A stretch of 64,000 bases of DNA from Neobacillus dielmonensis. Its GTDB lineage: Bacteria; Bacillota; Bacilli; Bacillales; Cytobacillaceae. The stretch lies in NCBI RefSeq assembly GCF_000612665.1, contig NZ_HG942066.1, forward strand, positions 124,001 to 188,000, given 5' to 3'. Of this stretch, positions 17,954 through 26,613 are shown piece after piece. The position numbers and the translations under genes are program-made. The stretch's first letter is position 1. Each line of letters begins with the position of its first letter. The notes under the pieces are model-generated. The model was not told the DNA's origin and ran no database searches. It saw nothing but the letters and a program-made list of their open reading frames with translations.

Positions 17954-17983
17954 TGACACATAGCTTCTTTAGGTACTACACTG
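17954..17983 (+). promoter_or_regulatory. Promoter of the luciferase-like monooxygenase/FMN reductase pair
   Basis: A perfect TTGACA (17954-17959) with an 18-bp spacer leads to TACACT (17978-17983). Immediately downstream ACTGT and ACAGT (17981-17985, 17999-18003) and three GGTA copies could be an operator over the start site. The rest of the 341 bp from 17757 to 18097 shows nothing else I can name. Confidence 0.5.
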
Positions 17984-18097
17984 TTGGTATTTCAACGACA
18001 GTAAGGTATGCAACCATCCCTTCTGTAGAAAAATAACAAAAAACGTTAATAGGAAAAGATCCTTTTCGTGCAGCAACTGAAAGAAGGGAAAGTAATA

Positions 18098-19171
18098 TTG
18101 AAAAAATATCGAATAGATCCAAGTAAGGGCCTGGAGTTCGGCCTCTACACACTAGGTGACCATCTACCTAACCCGCTAACCGGAGAAAGTATTACCGCCC
18201 AGCAGCGTCTCAATGAAATTATCGAGTTAGCAAAACTGGCCGAGCAAGCGGGGATTGATTTTATCAGTGTGGGAGAAAGCCATCAAGACTATTTTGCTAC
18301 TCAGGCACATACAGTCGTGTTGTCAGCCATTGCCCAGGCAACCGAAAAAATCAAAATTGCCAGCTCCTCCACAATTATCAGCACATCTGACCCAGTTCGC
18401 GTGTACGAGGATTTCGCGACAATTGACTTAATTTCAAACGGTCGCGCTGAAATAATTGCTGGAAGGGCATCGCGGGTCGGCTTGTTTGACTTGCTAGGAT
18501 ATAATCTTCGCAATTATGAAGAACTTTTCGAAGAAAAATTTGATTTGCTGCTGATGATTAATGAACAGGAAGTCGTCAATTGGAGTGGAGAATTTCGTGC
18601 TCCATTAAGAAATGCCCGGGTGCTTCCACGCCCATTAAATGGTTCCCTTCCGATTTGGCGTGCGGTTGGAGGGACCCCTGCAAGTGCCATCAAAGCCGGG
18701 TTTGCAGGGGTCCCCATGTTTCTCGCTCATTTAGGCGGACCGGCTACTGTTTTTAAACGGTCGATTGATGCCTACCGGGAAGCAGCAAGAGAAAGAGGAT
18801 TTGATCCGTCTGAACTCCCTGTCGCAACAGCCGGTTTCTTTTATGCCGCAGAAACAACACAGCAGGCTCAGAGAGAATATTATCCGTTTATTAACGAAGG
18901 GATGAAGCTGACCAATGGTCGCGGATATCCAAAGCAGGCATTCGCTTTGGGAGCAGATCCCCGCGATATTATGAACATTGGCAGTCCGCAGCAAATTATC
19001 GAAAAAATCCTCTACCAGCACGAATTGTTTGGTCATCAACGTTATATCGCCCAAATGGATTTTGGCGGAGTCCCATTTGAAAAACTAGTCAAAAATATTG
19101 AAATCATTGGGACAGAAATTTTACCGGCCATCAGAAAATATATAGCAAAGAAACAGGAGGAATCACAATGA
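18098..19171 (+). CDS. LLM-class flavin-dependent oxidoreductase (luciferase-like monooxygenase)
   Basis: This protein of about 357 residues belongs to the bacterial luciferase-like superfamily. LEFGLYTLGDHLPNP opens the barrel, and SVGESHQDY and ISNGRAEIIAGRASR line the FMN pocket region. Such enzymes use FMNH2 supplied by a separate reductase to oxygenate small molecules. The FMN reductase encoded directly downstream, with a 4-bp overlap, fits that pattern. The frame opens at a GTG at 18068, but the TTG at 18098 follows AGAAGGGAAAG and is closer to the usual N-terminus. The two starts cannot be separated with certainty. The substrate is unknown. Confidence 0.85.
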   Translation: MKKYRIDPSKGLEFGLYTLGDHLPNPLTGESITAQQRLNEIIELAKLAEQAGIDFISVGESHQDYFATQAHTVVLSAIAQATEKIKIASSSTIISTSDPVRVYEDFATIDLISNGRAEIIAGRASRVGLFDLLGYNLRNYEELFEEKFDLLLMINEQEVVNWSGEFRAPLRNARVLPRPLNGSLPIWRAVGGTPASAIKAGFAGVPMFLAHLGGPATVFKRSIDAYREAARERGFDPSELPVATAGFFYAAETTQQAQREYYPFINEGMKLTNGRGYPKQAFALGADPRDIMNIGSPQQIIEKILYQHELFGHQRYIAQMDFGGVPFEKLVKNIEIIGTEILPAIRKYIAKKQEESQ

Positions 19172-19734
19172 GGGTTGTCGGGTTATCTGGCTCTATCGTT
19201 GGCTCGAAAACAAGAACCGCAATGGACTATACATTGAAGGTGCTGAAAGAAAGATATCCAGATGCAGAGGCTACATTAATTGACTTGGCCGACTATAATG
19301 TGCAATTTAGTGATGGACGCAATTATCTGGAATATGAAGGTGATACTGGGTTTGTGGCTAACACCATCATGGATGCGGATGCAATCATCATTGGTACGCC
19401 GATTTTCCAGGCTTCGATACCGGCTACGTTAAAGAATATCTTTGATCTGCTGCCTATCCATGCTTTTCAGGATAAGGTAGTCAGCATGCTCGTGACGGCT
19501 GGTTCCCCCAAGCACTTCTTAATTGCTGAACAGCATTTAAAACCGATTTTGTCTTATATGAAAGCCCAAATTGTTCAGACCTATGTATTCATTGAAGAAA
19601 AGGATTACCACAGGAAGCAAATCATCAATGATGATGTTTTAATCAGGCTGGACCGGTTAGTGGAAGATACCATGATGTTGACGGAAACTTATACTAAGAT
19701 TCGTGAGGCAAAGGAAGCCGAATATGATTTCTAA
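19168..19734 (+). CDS. NADPH-dependent FMN reductase
   Basis: This 188-residue flavodoxin-fold protein starts with the FMN phosphate-binding loop GLSGSIVGSKTRT. GTPIFQASIPATLKN follows in the active-site region, matching the SsuE/FMN_red family. It should reduce FMN with NAD(P)H and hand FMNH2 to the monooxygenase encoded just upstream. The ATG overlaps the upstream stop (ATGA) and follows CAGGAGGAATCAC. The pair ends at a terminator 20 bp downstream. Confidence 0.87.
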   Translation: MRVVGLSGSIVGSKTRTAMDYTLKVLKERYPDAEATLIDLADYNVQFSDGRNYLEYEGDTGFVANTIMDADAIIIGTPIFQASIPATLKNIFDLLPIHAFQDKVVSMLVTAGSPKHFLIAEQHLKPILSYMKAQIVQTYVFIEEKDYHRKQIINDDVLIRLDRLVEDTMMLTETYTKIREAKEAEYDF

Positions 19735-19750
19735 TAGAACCACCTTTTAA

Positions 19751-19778
19751 AAATCACAGTCAAACTGTGGTTTTTTTT
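19751..19778 (+). terminator. Intrinsic terminator after the FMN reductase gene
   Basis: Stem AAATCACAGT with ACTGTGGTTT is followed by T8. Confidence 0.88.
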
Positions 19779-19903
19779 ATGAGAAATTTCTCTTTAAAAA
19801 TTACTTTCAAATAGTATAACAGGTTCTCCTCATTCTTTTTTCCTATAAGATAGGATAAAAGTTTGTAGTTTAAAAAACGATGTTAGATTATATCACAAGT
19901 TAA

Positions 19904-19932
19904 TTGAACAGTCTGATAAATCCAATTATTAT
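19904..19932 (+). promoter_or_regulatory. Promoter of the nitrate/nitrite assimilation operon
   Basis: TTGAAC (19904-19909), a 17-bp spacer and TATTAT (19927-19932) predict a transcript start near 19939. The leader before the GTG start would be about 35 nt. Confidence 0.6.
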
Positions 19933-19948
19933 GTTACCTATATTAACA
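19932..19948 (+). promoter_or_regulatory. TnrA/GlnR box on the nir/nas promoter
   Basis: TGTTACCTATATTAACA matches TGTNA-N7-TNACA at every fixed base. It begins on the last base of the -10 element and covers the predicted start point. TnrA-activated promoters normally carry the box near -50, so this position suggests repression by GlnR or TnrA. Confidence 0.7.
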
Positions 19949-19973
19949 TGACATGATAGACGGAGGGGAAGAC

Positions 19974-22388
19974 GTGACAAAGCAGAAGCTAGTGTTAGTA
20001 GGTAATGGAATGGCAGGCGTCCGCTGTATTGAAGAAATCATCAAGCTGGAACCAGCTCAATATGAAATCACCATTTTCGGGAGCGAGCCCTATCCCAACT
20101 ATAATCGGATTCAATTATCAAAGGTTCTCCAAGGGGATACAACCATAAAGGATATCACCATTAATGACTGGAACTGGTATGAGGAGAATCATATTCTTTT
20201 ATATCCTGGAGAGACTGTTGTCCGAATCGACCCTAAAGGACAAATGGTGTTAACAGACAAAGGACGTCAGGTGGATTATGACAAATTAATCCTGGCTACA
20301 GGTTCCCTGCCGTTTATGCTGCCAATCCCAGGTGCTGAGAAGCCAGGGGTTTCAGCTTTCCGTGATATCAAAGACTGTGAAAAAATGATTGATTATGCAA
20401 AATCCTATAAAAAGGCCGCTGTCATCGGTGGAGGTTTGTTAGGACTCGAAGCCGCCAGGGGACTGCTGAACCTGGGAATGGAAGTCAGTGTGGTTCACCT
20501 CTCTGATTATTTGATGGAAAGACAGCTGGATCAAACAGCCGGACAGTTATTGCAAAAGGAACTGGAACTGCAGGGAATGAATTTTTACCTTGAAAAACAA
20601 ACAAAGGAAATTATCGGTGATGGCAAAGTCGAAGGGCTGCTCTTCAGTGATGGAGAAGTCGTGCCGGCTGATTTGGTTGTCATGGCTGTTGGCATCAGGC
20701 CGAATGTCCAATTGGCAAAAGACAGCGGAATTCCCGTCAATCGCGGCATTCTGGTCAATGATTTTATGGAAACGGAAATAGCCAATGTCTATGCAGTAGG
20801 CGAATGCGCCGAGCATCGGGGGACTGTTTATGGTTTAGTTGCCCCTCTGTATGAACAGGGCAAAGTCTTGGCGAAAGCTATTTGCGGCCAAGAGACGAAG
20901 GCTTATTTAGGCTCTACCGTTTCTACGCAATTAAAGGTGTCGGGGGTGGATGTTTTTTCTGCCGGCGAAATCTTTGAGAATGAGCCAATCAAAACGATGA
21001 AAGTGTTTGACGATTACCGGGGGATGTATAAAAAAATCCTGATTCGGGATGGGAAAATCATCGGGGCCGTGTTGTTTGGAGACACCAGTGAAGGAAACAA
21101 GCTGCTCCGGCTCATAAAAAAAGGCGCAGACATTTTTGAGTACACCGAGAGCGCCCAGAGTGAACAAACGGGGACCAGTTTCGTAGCTTCCTTGCCGGAT
21201 GAGGAAATCATCTGTGGCTGTAATGGCGTTACCAAAGGCACAATTGTCAACGCCATTCAAACACAAGGGCTGACCAGTGCTGAACAAGTGAAAGGGTGCA
21301 CAAATGCCTGCCGATCCTGCGGCGGATGCAAACCGCTGGTAACCGATTTGCTCGAATACACCTTAGGGGATAAGCTCAACAAAGCCGATCAAAAGGAACC
21401 GATTTGCGGCTGTACCACCTTAACAAGAGATGAAGTGGTCGAGGCCATCCGTGAAAAGGGGCTCAGCCACACAAGAGAAGTCATGAATGTTCTTGGCTGG
21501 AAGACGGAAGATGGCTGTTCTAAATGCAGGCCGGCGCTCAACTATTATTTAGGCATGCTCGATCCGATAAAGTATCACGATGAACGAGAATCCCGGTTTG
21601 TAAACGAAAGGATGCATGCCAACATTCAGAAGGATGGTACCTATTCGGTTGTCCCTAGAATGTACGGCGGTGTAACGAATGCAGAAGAATTGAGAAAAAT
21701 TGCCGATGTGGCAGAGAAGTATGCTGTCCCGTTAATTAAACTGACCGGCGGGCAGCGGATTGACCTATTGGGCGTGAAGAAAGAGGATCTGCCGAAAATG
21801 TGGGCCGACCTTGACATGCCGTCCGGATATGCCTACGGAAAATCGCTTCGCACGGTAAAAACCTGCGTGGGCGAAAGTTTCTGCCGATTTGGAACCCAAG
21901 ATTCTATCGGGATGGGCATTAGGATGGAAAAGAAATTTGAGCGCTTAAGTACCCCGCATAAGGTGAAAATGGCCGTGTCAGCTTGTCCGAGAAACTGTGC
22001 CGAATCCGGCATAAAAGACCTTGGGGTGGTCGGTGTTGATGGGGCATGGGAACTCTACGTCGGCGGAAATGGCGGAACCCATTTAAGAGCGGCAGACCTT
22101 CTCTGTAAGGTGAAAACCCAAGATGAGGTCATGGAAATGACGGGTGCGTACATTCAATATTACCGGGAGACGGCAAACTATTTAGAGCGGACTTCCAAAT
22201 GGGTAGAAAGAATGGGATTGGACCAGATCAAATCCGTATTAGAGGACAAAGAAACCAGGGATGTGTTGAATCGACGTATGGACGAAGCACTGACAGTGTT
22301 GAAAGATCCATGGCAGGAGGCGATCAACAGCAGCGATATTCGCAAGGAGCTTTATGAAACGGTAAAAGTGCCTGTGGATATGAAATAA
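19974..22388 (+). CDS. nirB: Assimilatory nitrite reductase large subunit, NADH-dependent
   Basis: This 804-residue cytoplasmic enzyme reduces nitrite to ammonium with NADH. The order is an FAD/NAD(P)H domain (GNGMAGVRC at the start, VIGGGLLGLEAA in the middle), two BFD-like iron-sulfur segments (CGCNGVTKG with CRSCGGC, and CGCTTLTRDE with CSKC), and a C-terminal siroheme/4Fe-4S domain with CVGESFC and CPRNC as ligands. The frame opens at 19953, but the GTG at 19974 follows GGAGGGGAA and fits the family N-terminus. It is the first gene of nirB-nirD-transporter-nitrate reductase. A TnrA/GlnR box on its promoter indicates nitrogen control. B. subtilis calls this gene nasD. Confidence 0.95.
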   Translation: MTKQKLVLVGNGMAGVRCIEEIIKLEPAQYEITIFGSEPYPNYNRIQLSKVLQGDTTIKDITINDWNWYEENHILLYPGETVVRIDPKGQMVLTDKGRQVDYDKLILATGSLPFMLPIPGAEKPGVSAFRDIKDCEKMIDYAKSYKKAAVIGGGLLGLEAARGLLNLGMEVSVVHLSDYLMERQLDQTAGQLLQKELELQGMNFYLEKQTKEIIGDGKVEGLLFSDGEVVPADLVVMAVGIRPNVQLAKDSGIPVNRGILVNDFMETEIANVYAVGECAEHRGTVYGLVAPLYEQGKVLAKAICGQETKAYLGSTVSTQLKVSGVDVFSAGEIFENEPIKTMKVFDDYRGMYKKILIRDGKIIGAVLFGDTSEGNKLLRLIKKGADIFEYTESAQSEQTGTSFVASLPDEEIICGCNGVTKGTIVNAIQTQGLTSAEQVKGCTNACRSCGGCKPLVTDLLEYTLGDKLNKADQKEPICGCTTLTRDEVVEAIREKGLSHTREVMNVLGWKTEDGCSKCRPALNYYLGMLDPIKYHDERESRFVNERMHANIQKDGTYSVVPRMYGGVTNAEELRKIADVAEKYAVPLIKLTGGQRIDLLGVKKEDLPKMWADLDMPSGYAYGKSLRTVKTCVGESFCRFGTQDSIGMGIRMEKKFERLSTPHKVKMAVSACPRNCAESGIKDLGVVGVDGAWELYVGGNGGTHLRAADLLCKVKTQDEVMEMTGAYIQYYRETANYLERTSKWVERMGLDQIKSVLEDKETRDVLNRRMDEALTVLKDPWQEAINSSDIRKELYETVKVPVDMK

Positions 22389-22399
22389 GGGGGGATTAG

Positions 22400-22720
22400 G
22401 TGGTGGAAGCGATCCGTTACCGTATTAAAGTGGGAGAAGTCAATGAAATTCCGAAAGAAATAGGCAAAACCGTTAAGATTGGACCGCTGGAAATTGCCCT
22501 TTTCCGCCTAGCATCCGGAGAGATCCGAGCAATTGAAAACCGCTGTCCGCATAAAGGCGGTGTGTTAGCGGAAGGTATGGTCAGCGGAGACCATGTCTTC
22601 TGTCCCATGCATGATTGGAAAATAAATGTAACCGATGGAAAGGTTCAAGCACCGGATGTCGGCTGTGTGAAAACTTATGAGGCGGTCATTGAAGATGGGG
22701 AAGTCATCATTATTCTATAA
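22400..22720 (+). CDS. nirD: Nitrite reductase small subunit (Rieske type)
   Basis: This protein of about 106 residues has one Rieske [2Fe-2S] domain. CPHKGG and CPMHDW supply the two Cys-x-His pairs. It is the small partner of NirB in NADH-dependent nitrite reduction. It begins 12 bp after nirB with GGGGGGATTAG as ribosome binding site. GTG at 22400 or 22403 can be the start. It is followed by a terminator-like hairpin before the transporter gene. Confidence 0.93.
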   Translation: MVEAIRYRIKVGEVNEIPKEIGKTVKIGPLEIALFRLASGEIRAIENRCPHKGGVLAEGMVSGDHVFCPMHDWKINVTDGKVQAPDVGCVKTYEAVIEDGEVIIIL

Positions 22721-22769
22721 GAAACATTTTTTTAAGAGCTGGCTAGCAAATACACAGAAAAAAATTCAA

Positions 22770-22808
22770 AGGAACAACGCAGCTTAACGGTTGTTCCTGT
22801 TTTTATTT
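22770..22808 (+). terminator. Terminator-like hairpin inside the nitrate assimilation operon
   Basis: Perfect 9-bp arms AGGAACAAC (22770-22778) and GTTGTTCCT (22790-22798) are followed by GTTTTTATTT. The transporter ribosome binding site begins directly behind it, so no promoter fits between. It must act as a partial terminator or an attenuator. Confidence 0.7.
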
Positions 22809-22820
22809 GGAGGTGGAACC

Positions 22821-24311
22821 ATGGAAGGAAATAATCCTTATCAAGGGAATAAAAGAATTTTGCTGTTAACCACATTTGCTTTCTTTCTCTCTTTTGTTGT
22901 GTGGTTCAATATGGCTCCGTTTACGACGACCATCATGGAAAAACTCCATTTAACTAAGACGGAAGTCGGAATCCTAATGAGCTTTAACGTGGCTTTAACC
23001 ATACCGGCCCGAATTGTGATTGGTATGCTGGTTGACCGATTTGGCCCGAGAAGGACTTATTCGGCCTTATTAATCGTCATGAGCATCCCTTGTTTCTTTT
23101 TTGCTTTTGGAACTAGCTTTTGGCAGTTATTTATTTCTAGGATCTTTTTGGGGATTATTGGGGCTGGATTTGTGATTGGGATTCGCATGGTATCTGAATG
23201 GTTTCCTCAAAAACAAATTGGACTTGCCGAGGGCATCTACGGAGGCTGGGGGAACTTTGGATCCGCGGCTGCTGCTTTTTCGCTTCCGCTTATTGCCCTT
23301 TGGATTGGCGGGGAGAACGGTTGGCGGTATGCCATCTGCCTTTCAGGGGTGATTTCTTTTGTTTATGGTATTGTGTATTACTTATCTGTTCAAGATGCAC
23401 CGAAAGGAAAGTACTACAAACGTGCTAAACGCATGGGAGCGTTGGAGGTTACTTCTCAGCGGGATTTATTCGGATTGATGATGATGACCTTTCCGATATA
23501 TGGGATATTGGGAGTTCTTACGTGGAAGCTGGAAACCGCCTCGATTATTTCTTTAAAAATTGCTGCCCTGATCTATGGGGTTCTTGCGGTTTTATACTTG
23601 TGGAATCTTGCGAAAATCTGGTCAGATAACTCCGATGTTTTTGAAAAAGACATCCCTGAAGAAGAGAAGTTTTCATTCCGGCAGGTGGCGATTCTGGATT
23701 TGGCTTACCTGATAACATTTGGTTCAGAACTGGCCGTTGTTTCGATGCTGCCAATGTTTTTTGAGGAAACCTTTGATTTAACAGTAGCCAAGTCAGGCGT
23801 GATTGCGGCAAGCTTCGCTTTCACGAATTTGGCAGCGAGGCCGTTAGGGGGCTGGATGGGGGACCGGTTTGGCAGGAAAAAAACATTGCTGACCATGCTA
23901 TTGGGTTTAAGCTTATCCTACATCGGAATGTCGTTTATCACATCAGGCTGGTCATTACCCGCTGCAATTGCCCTGACGATGCTCTGTTCTTTTTTTGTTC
24001 AAGCAGGCGCGGGGGCTGTTTTTTCCATCGTTCCGCTGATAAAAAAGCGAATCACGGGGCAAGTAAGCGGCATGGTCGGCGCTTATGGGAATATTGGCGG
24101 TGTGGCCTTTTTAACGGTTCTCGGTTTTGTCAGTTCTTCCATTTTCTTTAAAGTAATCGGTATAACCGCCTTCCTCTGTTTTGCAGCGGCGTTCTTCCTC
24201 AAAGAGCCAAAACAGGAAGAAACGGAGGAAGCCGAAACATTTCCGCAGTCGAAGGGAATGGAAAAGAAAATCATCGTCAAACCAGCAGCAGGAGGACTCG
24301 ATCAGGCATGA
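22821..24311 (+). CDS. nasA: Nitrate/nitrite transporter, major facilitator superfamily (NarK/NasA type)
   Basis: This 496-residue membrane protein has about twelve helices. NPP-family signatures include GMLVDRFGPRRTYS after helix 2 and GGWGNFGSAAAAF, plus a second Gly-rich nitrate signature VGAYGNIGGVAF. The C-terminal 35 residues are a charged tail. It should take up nitrate for the reductase encoded next. The frame opens at 22791, but the ATG at 22821 follows TTGGAGGTGG. It overlaps the nitrate reductase gene by 4 bp (24308-24311). The assigned symbol follows B. subtilis usage and is less certain than the function. Confidence 0.88.
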   Translation: MEGNNPYQGNKRILLLTTFAFFLSFVVWFNMAPFTTTIMEKLHLTKTEVGILMSFNVALTIPARIVIGMLVDRFGPRRTYSALLIVMSIPCFFFAFGTSFWQLFISRIFLGIIGAGFVIGIRMVSEWFPQKQIGLAEGIYGGWGNFGSAAAAFSLPLIALWIGGENGWRYAICLSGVISFVYGIVYYLSVQDAPKGKYYKRAKRMGALEVTSQRDLFGLMMMTFPIYGILGVLTWKLETASIISLKIAALIYGVLAVLYLWNLAKIWSDNSDVFEKDIPEEEKFSFRQVAILDLAYLITFGSELAVVSMLPMFFEETFDLTVAKSGVIAASFAFTNLAARPLGGWMGDRFGRKKTLLTMLLGLSLSYIGMSFITSGWSLPAAIALTMLCSFFVQAGAGAVFSIVPLIKKRITGQVSGMVGAYGNIGGVAFLTVLGFVSSSIFFKVIGITAFLCFAAAFFLKEPKQEETEEAETFPQSKGMEKKIIVKPAAGGLDQA

Positions 24312-26434
24312 AAGACTTTCTGTCCAACTTTCAGACCAAATATAAAGAATTGAATAAAGAGGAGATTTATGATGCCAGATGCCCTTACTGCAGCGTTCAA
24401 TGCACGATGCAGGTAATGGAGGAGAGGATCGTAAGCAGGCGGGTGTTTAAGGTAAAACCCAATAAAGAGGATCCTTCCTCCGAAGGCCGGCTGTGCATCA
24501 AGGGGGTTAATGCTCATGAGCATGTCGTCAATGGGCAGCGGGTTTTATTTCCTTTAATAAAAATAGATGGAGAGTTTCACCGCGTATCTTGGGGTCTGGC
24601 CCTCGATTATATGAAAGACAAGTTTACCAAGCTCCAAGCGGAGTATGGCAATGACGCATTGGGGGTGTATGGTGGAGGTTCATTGACAAATGAGGAAGCC
24701 TACCTGCTTGGAAAGTTTGCTAGAGTGGCCCTAAAGACTAAATATATCGATTATAATGGCAGGTTTTGCATGTCTTCAGCCGCAACGGCAGCCAATCAGG
24801 CGTTTGGGATGGACCGGGGGTTAACCTGCACGCTTTCCGATATCCCAATAGCAGAGTGCATTATTTTGGCGGGAACCAACATCGCGGAGTGCCAGCCTGT
24901 TTTGATGCCGTATTTTTTAAAAGCAAAGAAGCGGGGGAGTTATATTATGGTCATTGACCCGAGAGAGACACCAACGACGAAACTGGCGGACTTGCATATT
25001 AAGATCAAGCCTGGCATGGATGCGAATTTAGTCAATGGATTACTAAAAGAGATTATAGAACAAGGATATGCCGACCACAGCTTTATTAAGGAGCGGACAA
25101 AAGGCTTTACCGAACTTCAAGCGTATTTACAATCTATTGATTTGCAGGAAATCTCGGAGCTGACCGATGTCCCTGCCTCCATCATTCAATTAGCCGCGGA
25201 GCGTTTTGGCAAGGCGGAAACGGGTATTGTCTTCACGGCAAGAGGGGTGGAGCAGCATGCCAGTGGAGTGGAAACCGTCAAGAATTTTATTAATCTGGCA
25301 TTAGTGACGGGGAAAATCGGAAGGCCGGGCTGCGGCTATGGGGCAATTACCGGGCAGGCGAACGGCCAGGGAGGAAGAGAGCATGGACAGAAGGCCGACC
25401 AGCTTCCGGGTTATCGGTCGCTGAGTAATCCTGAGCACCGGCAGCACATTGCCGGCATTTGGGGAATCGATGACATAGAATTGCCGGAAAAAGGCGTGTC
25501 GGCATATGAAATGATGGAAAAAATAGCTGCCGAGGAGATTAAGGGTTTGTTTATTATGGGCTCCAATCCCGTTGTCTCCAATCCAAATGCTATTTTTGTA
25601 GAAAAGGCACTAAAGGAATTGGACTTTTTAGTGGTGGCTGACATGTATATTTCCGAAACGGCCCGGCTGGCCGACGTAATTTTACCGACGACGTCTTATT
25701 TAGAAGATACCGGTACGTTAACCAATCTTGAGGGCCGGGTGGTGCTTCGGGAGGGAAACCGCCGGAAACCCGGAGAAACCAAGCATGACTGGGAAATCCT
25801 TTGTGACCTGGCGGTGGCGCTAGGTCAAGGAGAATACTTTCCTTTTTCCAGTGCGGAGGAAATCTTTGAGGAACTACGGGCAGCAAGCAAAGGCGGTATG
25901 GCCGATTATTATGGGATTACCTACCAACGGCTGCAGGAGGAGCAAGGTGTGTTGTGGCCCTGTCCTGACATCAGTCATCCTGGAACGGGGCGTTTATTTG
26001 AAATGACATTTGCCCATGAAGATGGAAAAGCCGTCATTTCTGCAGTGGCAAGGCAGGAGCCGAGGGAGGAGGTAAGTCATGAGTTTCCGTTGTACTTAAC
26101 GACAGGGCGCATCATGCATCATTATTTATCTGGTGTGCAGACCAGGAAAAGCCCCAAACTAAACGGGCTGTATTCAGAGCCATCCATAGCCATTCATCCA
26201 AATACTGCTCAAAAATACCAACTAGAAGAAGGGGACCTGGTAAAAATCCGTTCCAAACGGGGCAATGCTGTCATGAAGGCATCCATTACCCCTTCTATCC
26301 GGGAGGACACTCTGTTCACCTCCTTCCACTGGAGCGACCTCCAAAGCATCAACCGAGTCACCAATCCCGCCTTGGACCCGCAATCCAAAATGCCCGAATT
26401 CAAAGTCTGCGTCGTCAACATTTCACCACTTTAG
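24308..26434 (+). CDS. nasC: Assimilatory nitrate reductase catalytic subunit (molybdopterin oxidoreductase)
   Basis: This 708-residue cytoplasmic Mo-bis-MGD enzyme reduces nitrate to nitrite. Cys25, Cys28, Cys32 and Cys63 form the N-terminal 4Fe-4S site (RCPYCSVQC, GRLCIKG). Cys154 in YNGRFCMSS is the expected molybdenum ligand. VIDPRETPT and IMGSNPVVSNP lie in cofactor-binding segments, and the C-terminal beta-barrel is present. There is no Tat signal, as expected for the assimilatory type. No NasB-like electron-transfer subunit is encoded beside it, so its electron donor must come from elsewhere. The TAG stop touches a palindromic repeat. Confidence 0.93.
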   Translation: MKDFLSNFQTKYKELNKEEIYDARCPYCSVQCTMQVMEERIVSRRVFKVKPNKEDPSSEGRLCIKGVNAHEHVVNGQRVLFPLIKIDGEFHRVSWGLALDYMKDKFTKLQAEYGNDALGVYGGGSLTNEEAYLLGKFARVALKTKYIDYNGRFCMSSAATAANQAFGMDRGLTCTLSDIPIAECIILAGTNIAECQPVLMPYFLKAKKRGSYIMVIDPRETPTTKLADLHIKIKPGMDANLVNGLLKEIIEQGYADHSFIKERTKGFTELQAYLQSIDLQEISELTDVPASIIQLAAERFGKAETGIVFTARGVEQHASGVETVKNFINLALVTGKIGRPGCGYGAITGQANGQGGREHGQKADQLPGYRSLSNPEHRQHIAGIWGIDDIELPEKGVSAYEMMEKIAAEEIKGLFIMGSNPVVSNPNAIFVEKALKELDFLVVADMYISETARLADVILPTTSYLEDTGTLTNLEGRVVLREGNRRKPGETKHDWEILCDLAVALGQGEYFPFSSAEEIFEELRAASKGGMADYYGITYQRLQEEQGVLWPCPDISHPGTGRLFEMTFAHEDGKAVISAVARQEPREEVSHEFPLYLTTGRIMHHYLSGVQTRKSPKLNGLYSEPSIAIHPNTAQKYQLEEGDLVKIRSKRGNAVMKASITPSIREDTLFTSFHWSDLQSINRVTNPALDPQSKMPEFKVCVVNISPL

Positions 26435-26501
26435 CAGGGTGGGGGCCTGTCCCCCACCCTGTTAGTGCGTTAAAGCGGCGATGAAGTGGGGGACAGGCCC
26501 C
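26435..26501. repeat. Two GGGGG-core palindromes after the nitrate reductase gene
   Basis: Core 1 (26441-26455, GGGGGCCTGTCCCCC) has outer arms CAGGGT and ACCCTG. Core 2 (26488-26501, GGGGGACAGGCCCC) lies in the opposite orientation, 47 bp on rather than 39. GTGCGTTAAAGCG lies between them. The first starts one base after the stop codon and may act as the operon's end. Confidence 0.85.
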
Positions 26502-26613
26502 AATTAATTGTTAAGTTTTTGTATAGTTATTTGCTAAACGGTTAAAGTAGCTTATCATATTAATAACAGTAGAAATATTTCAAAAGATTGGATAAACCGG
26601 GGAGGGGGATTTC

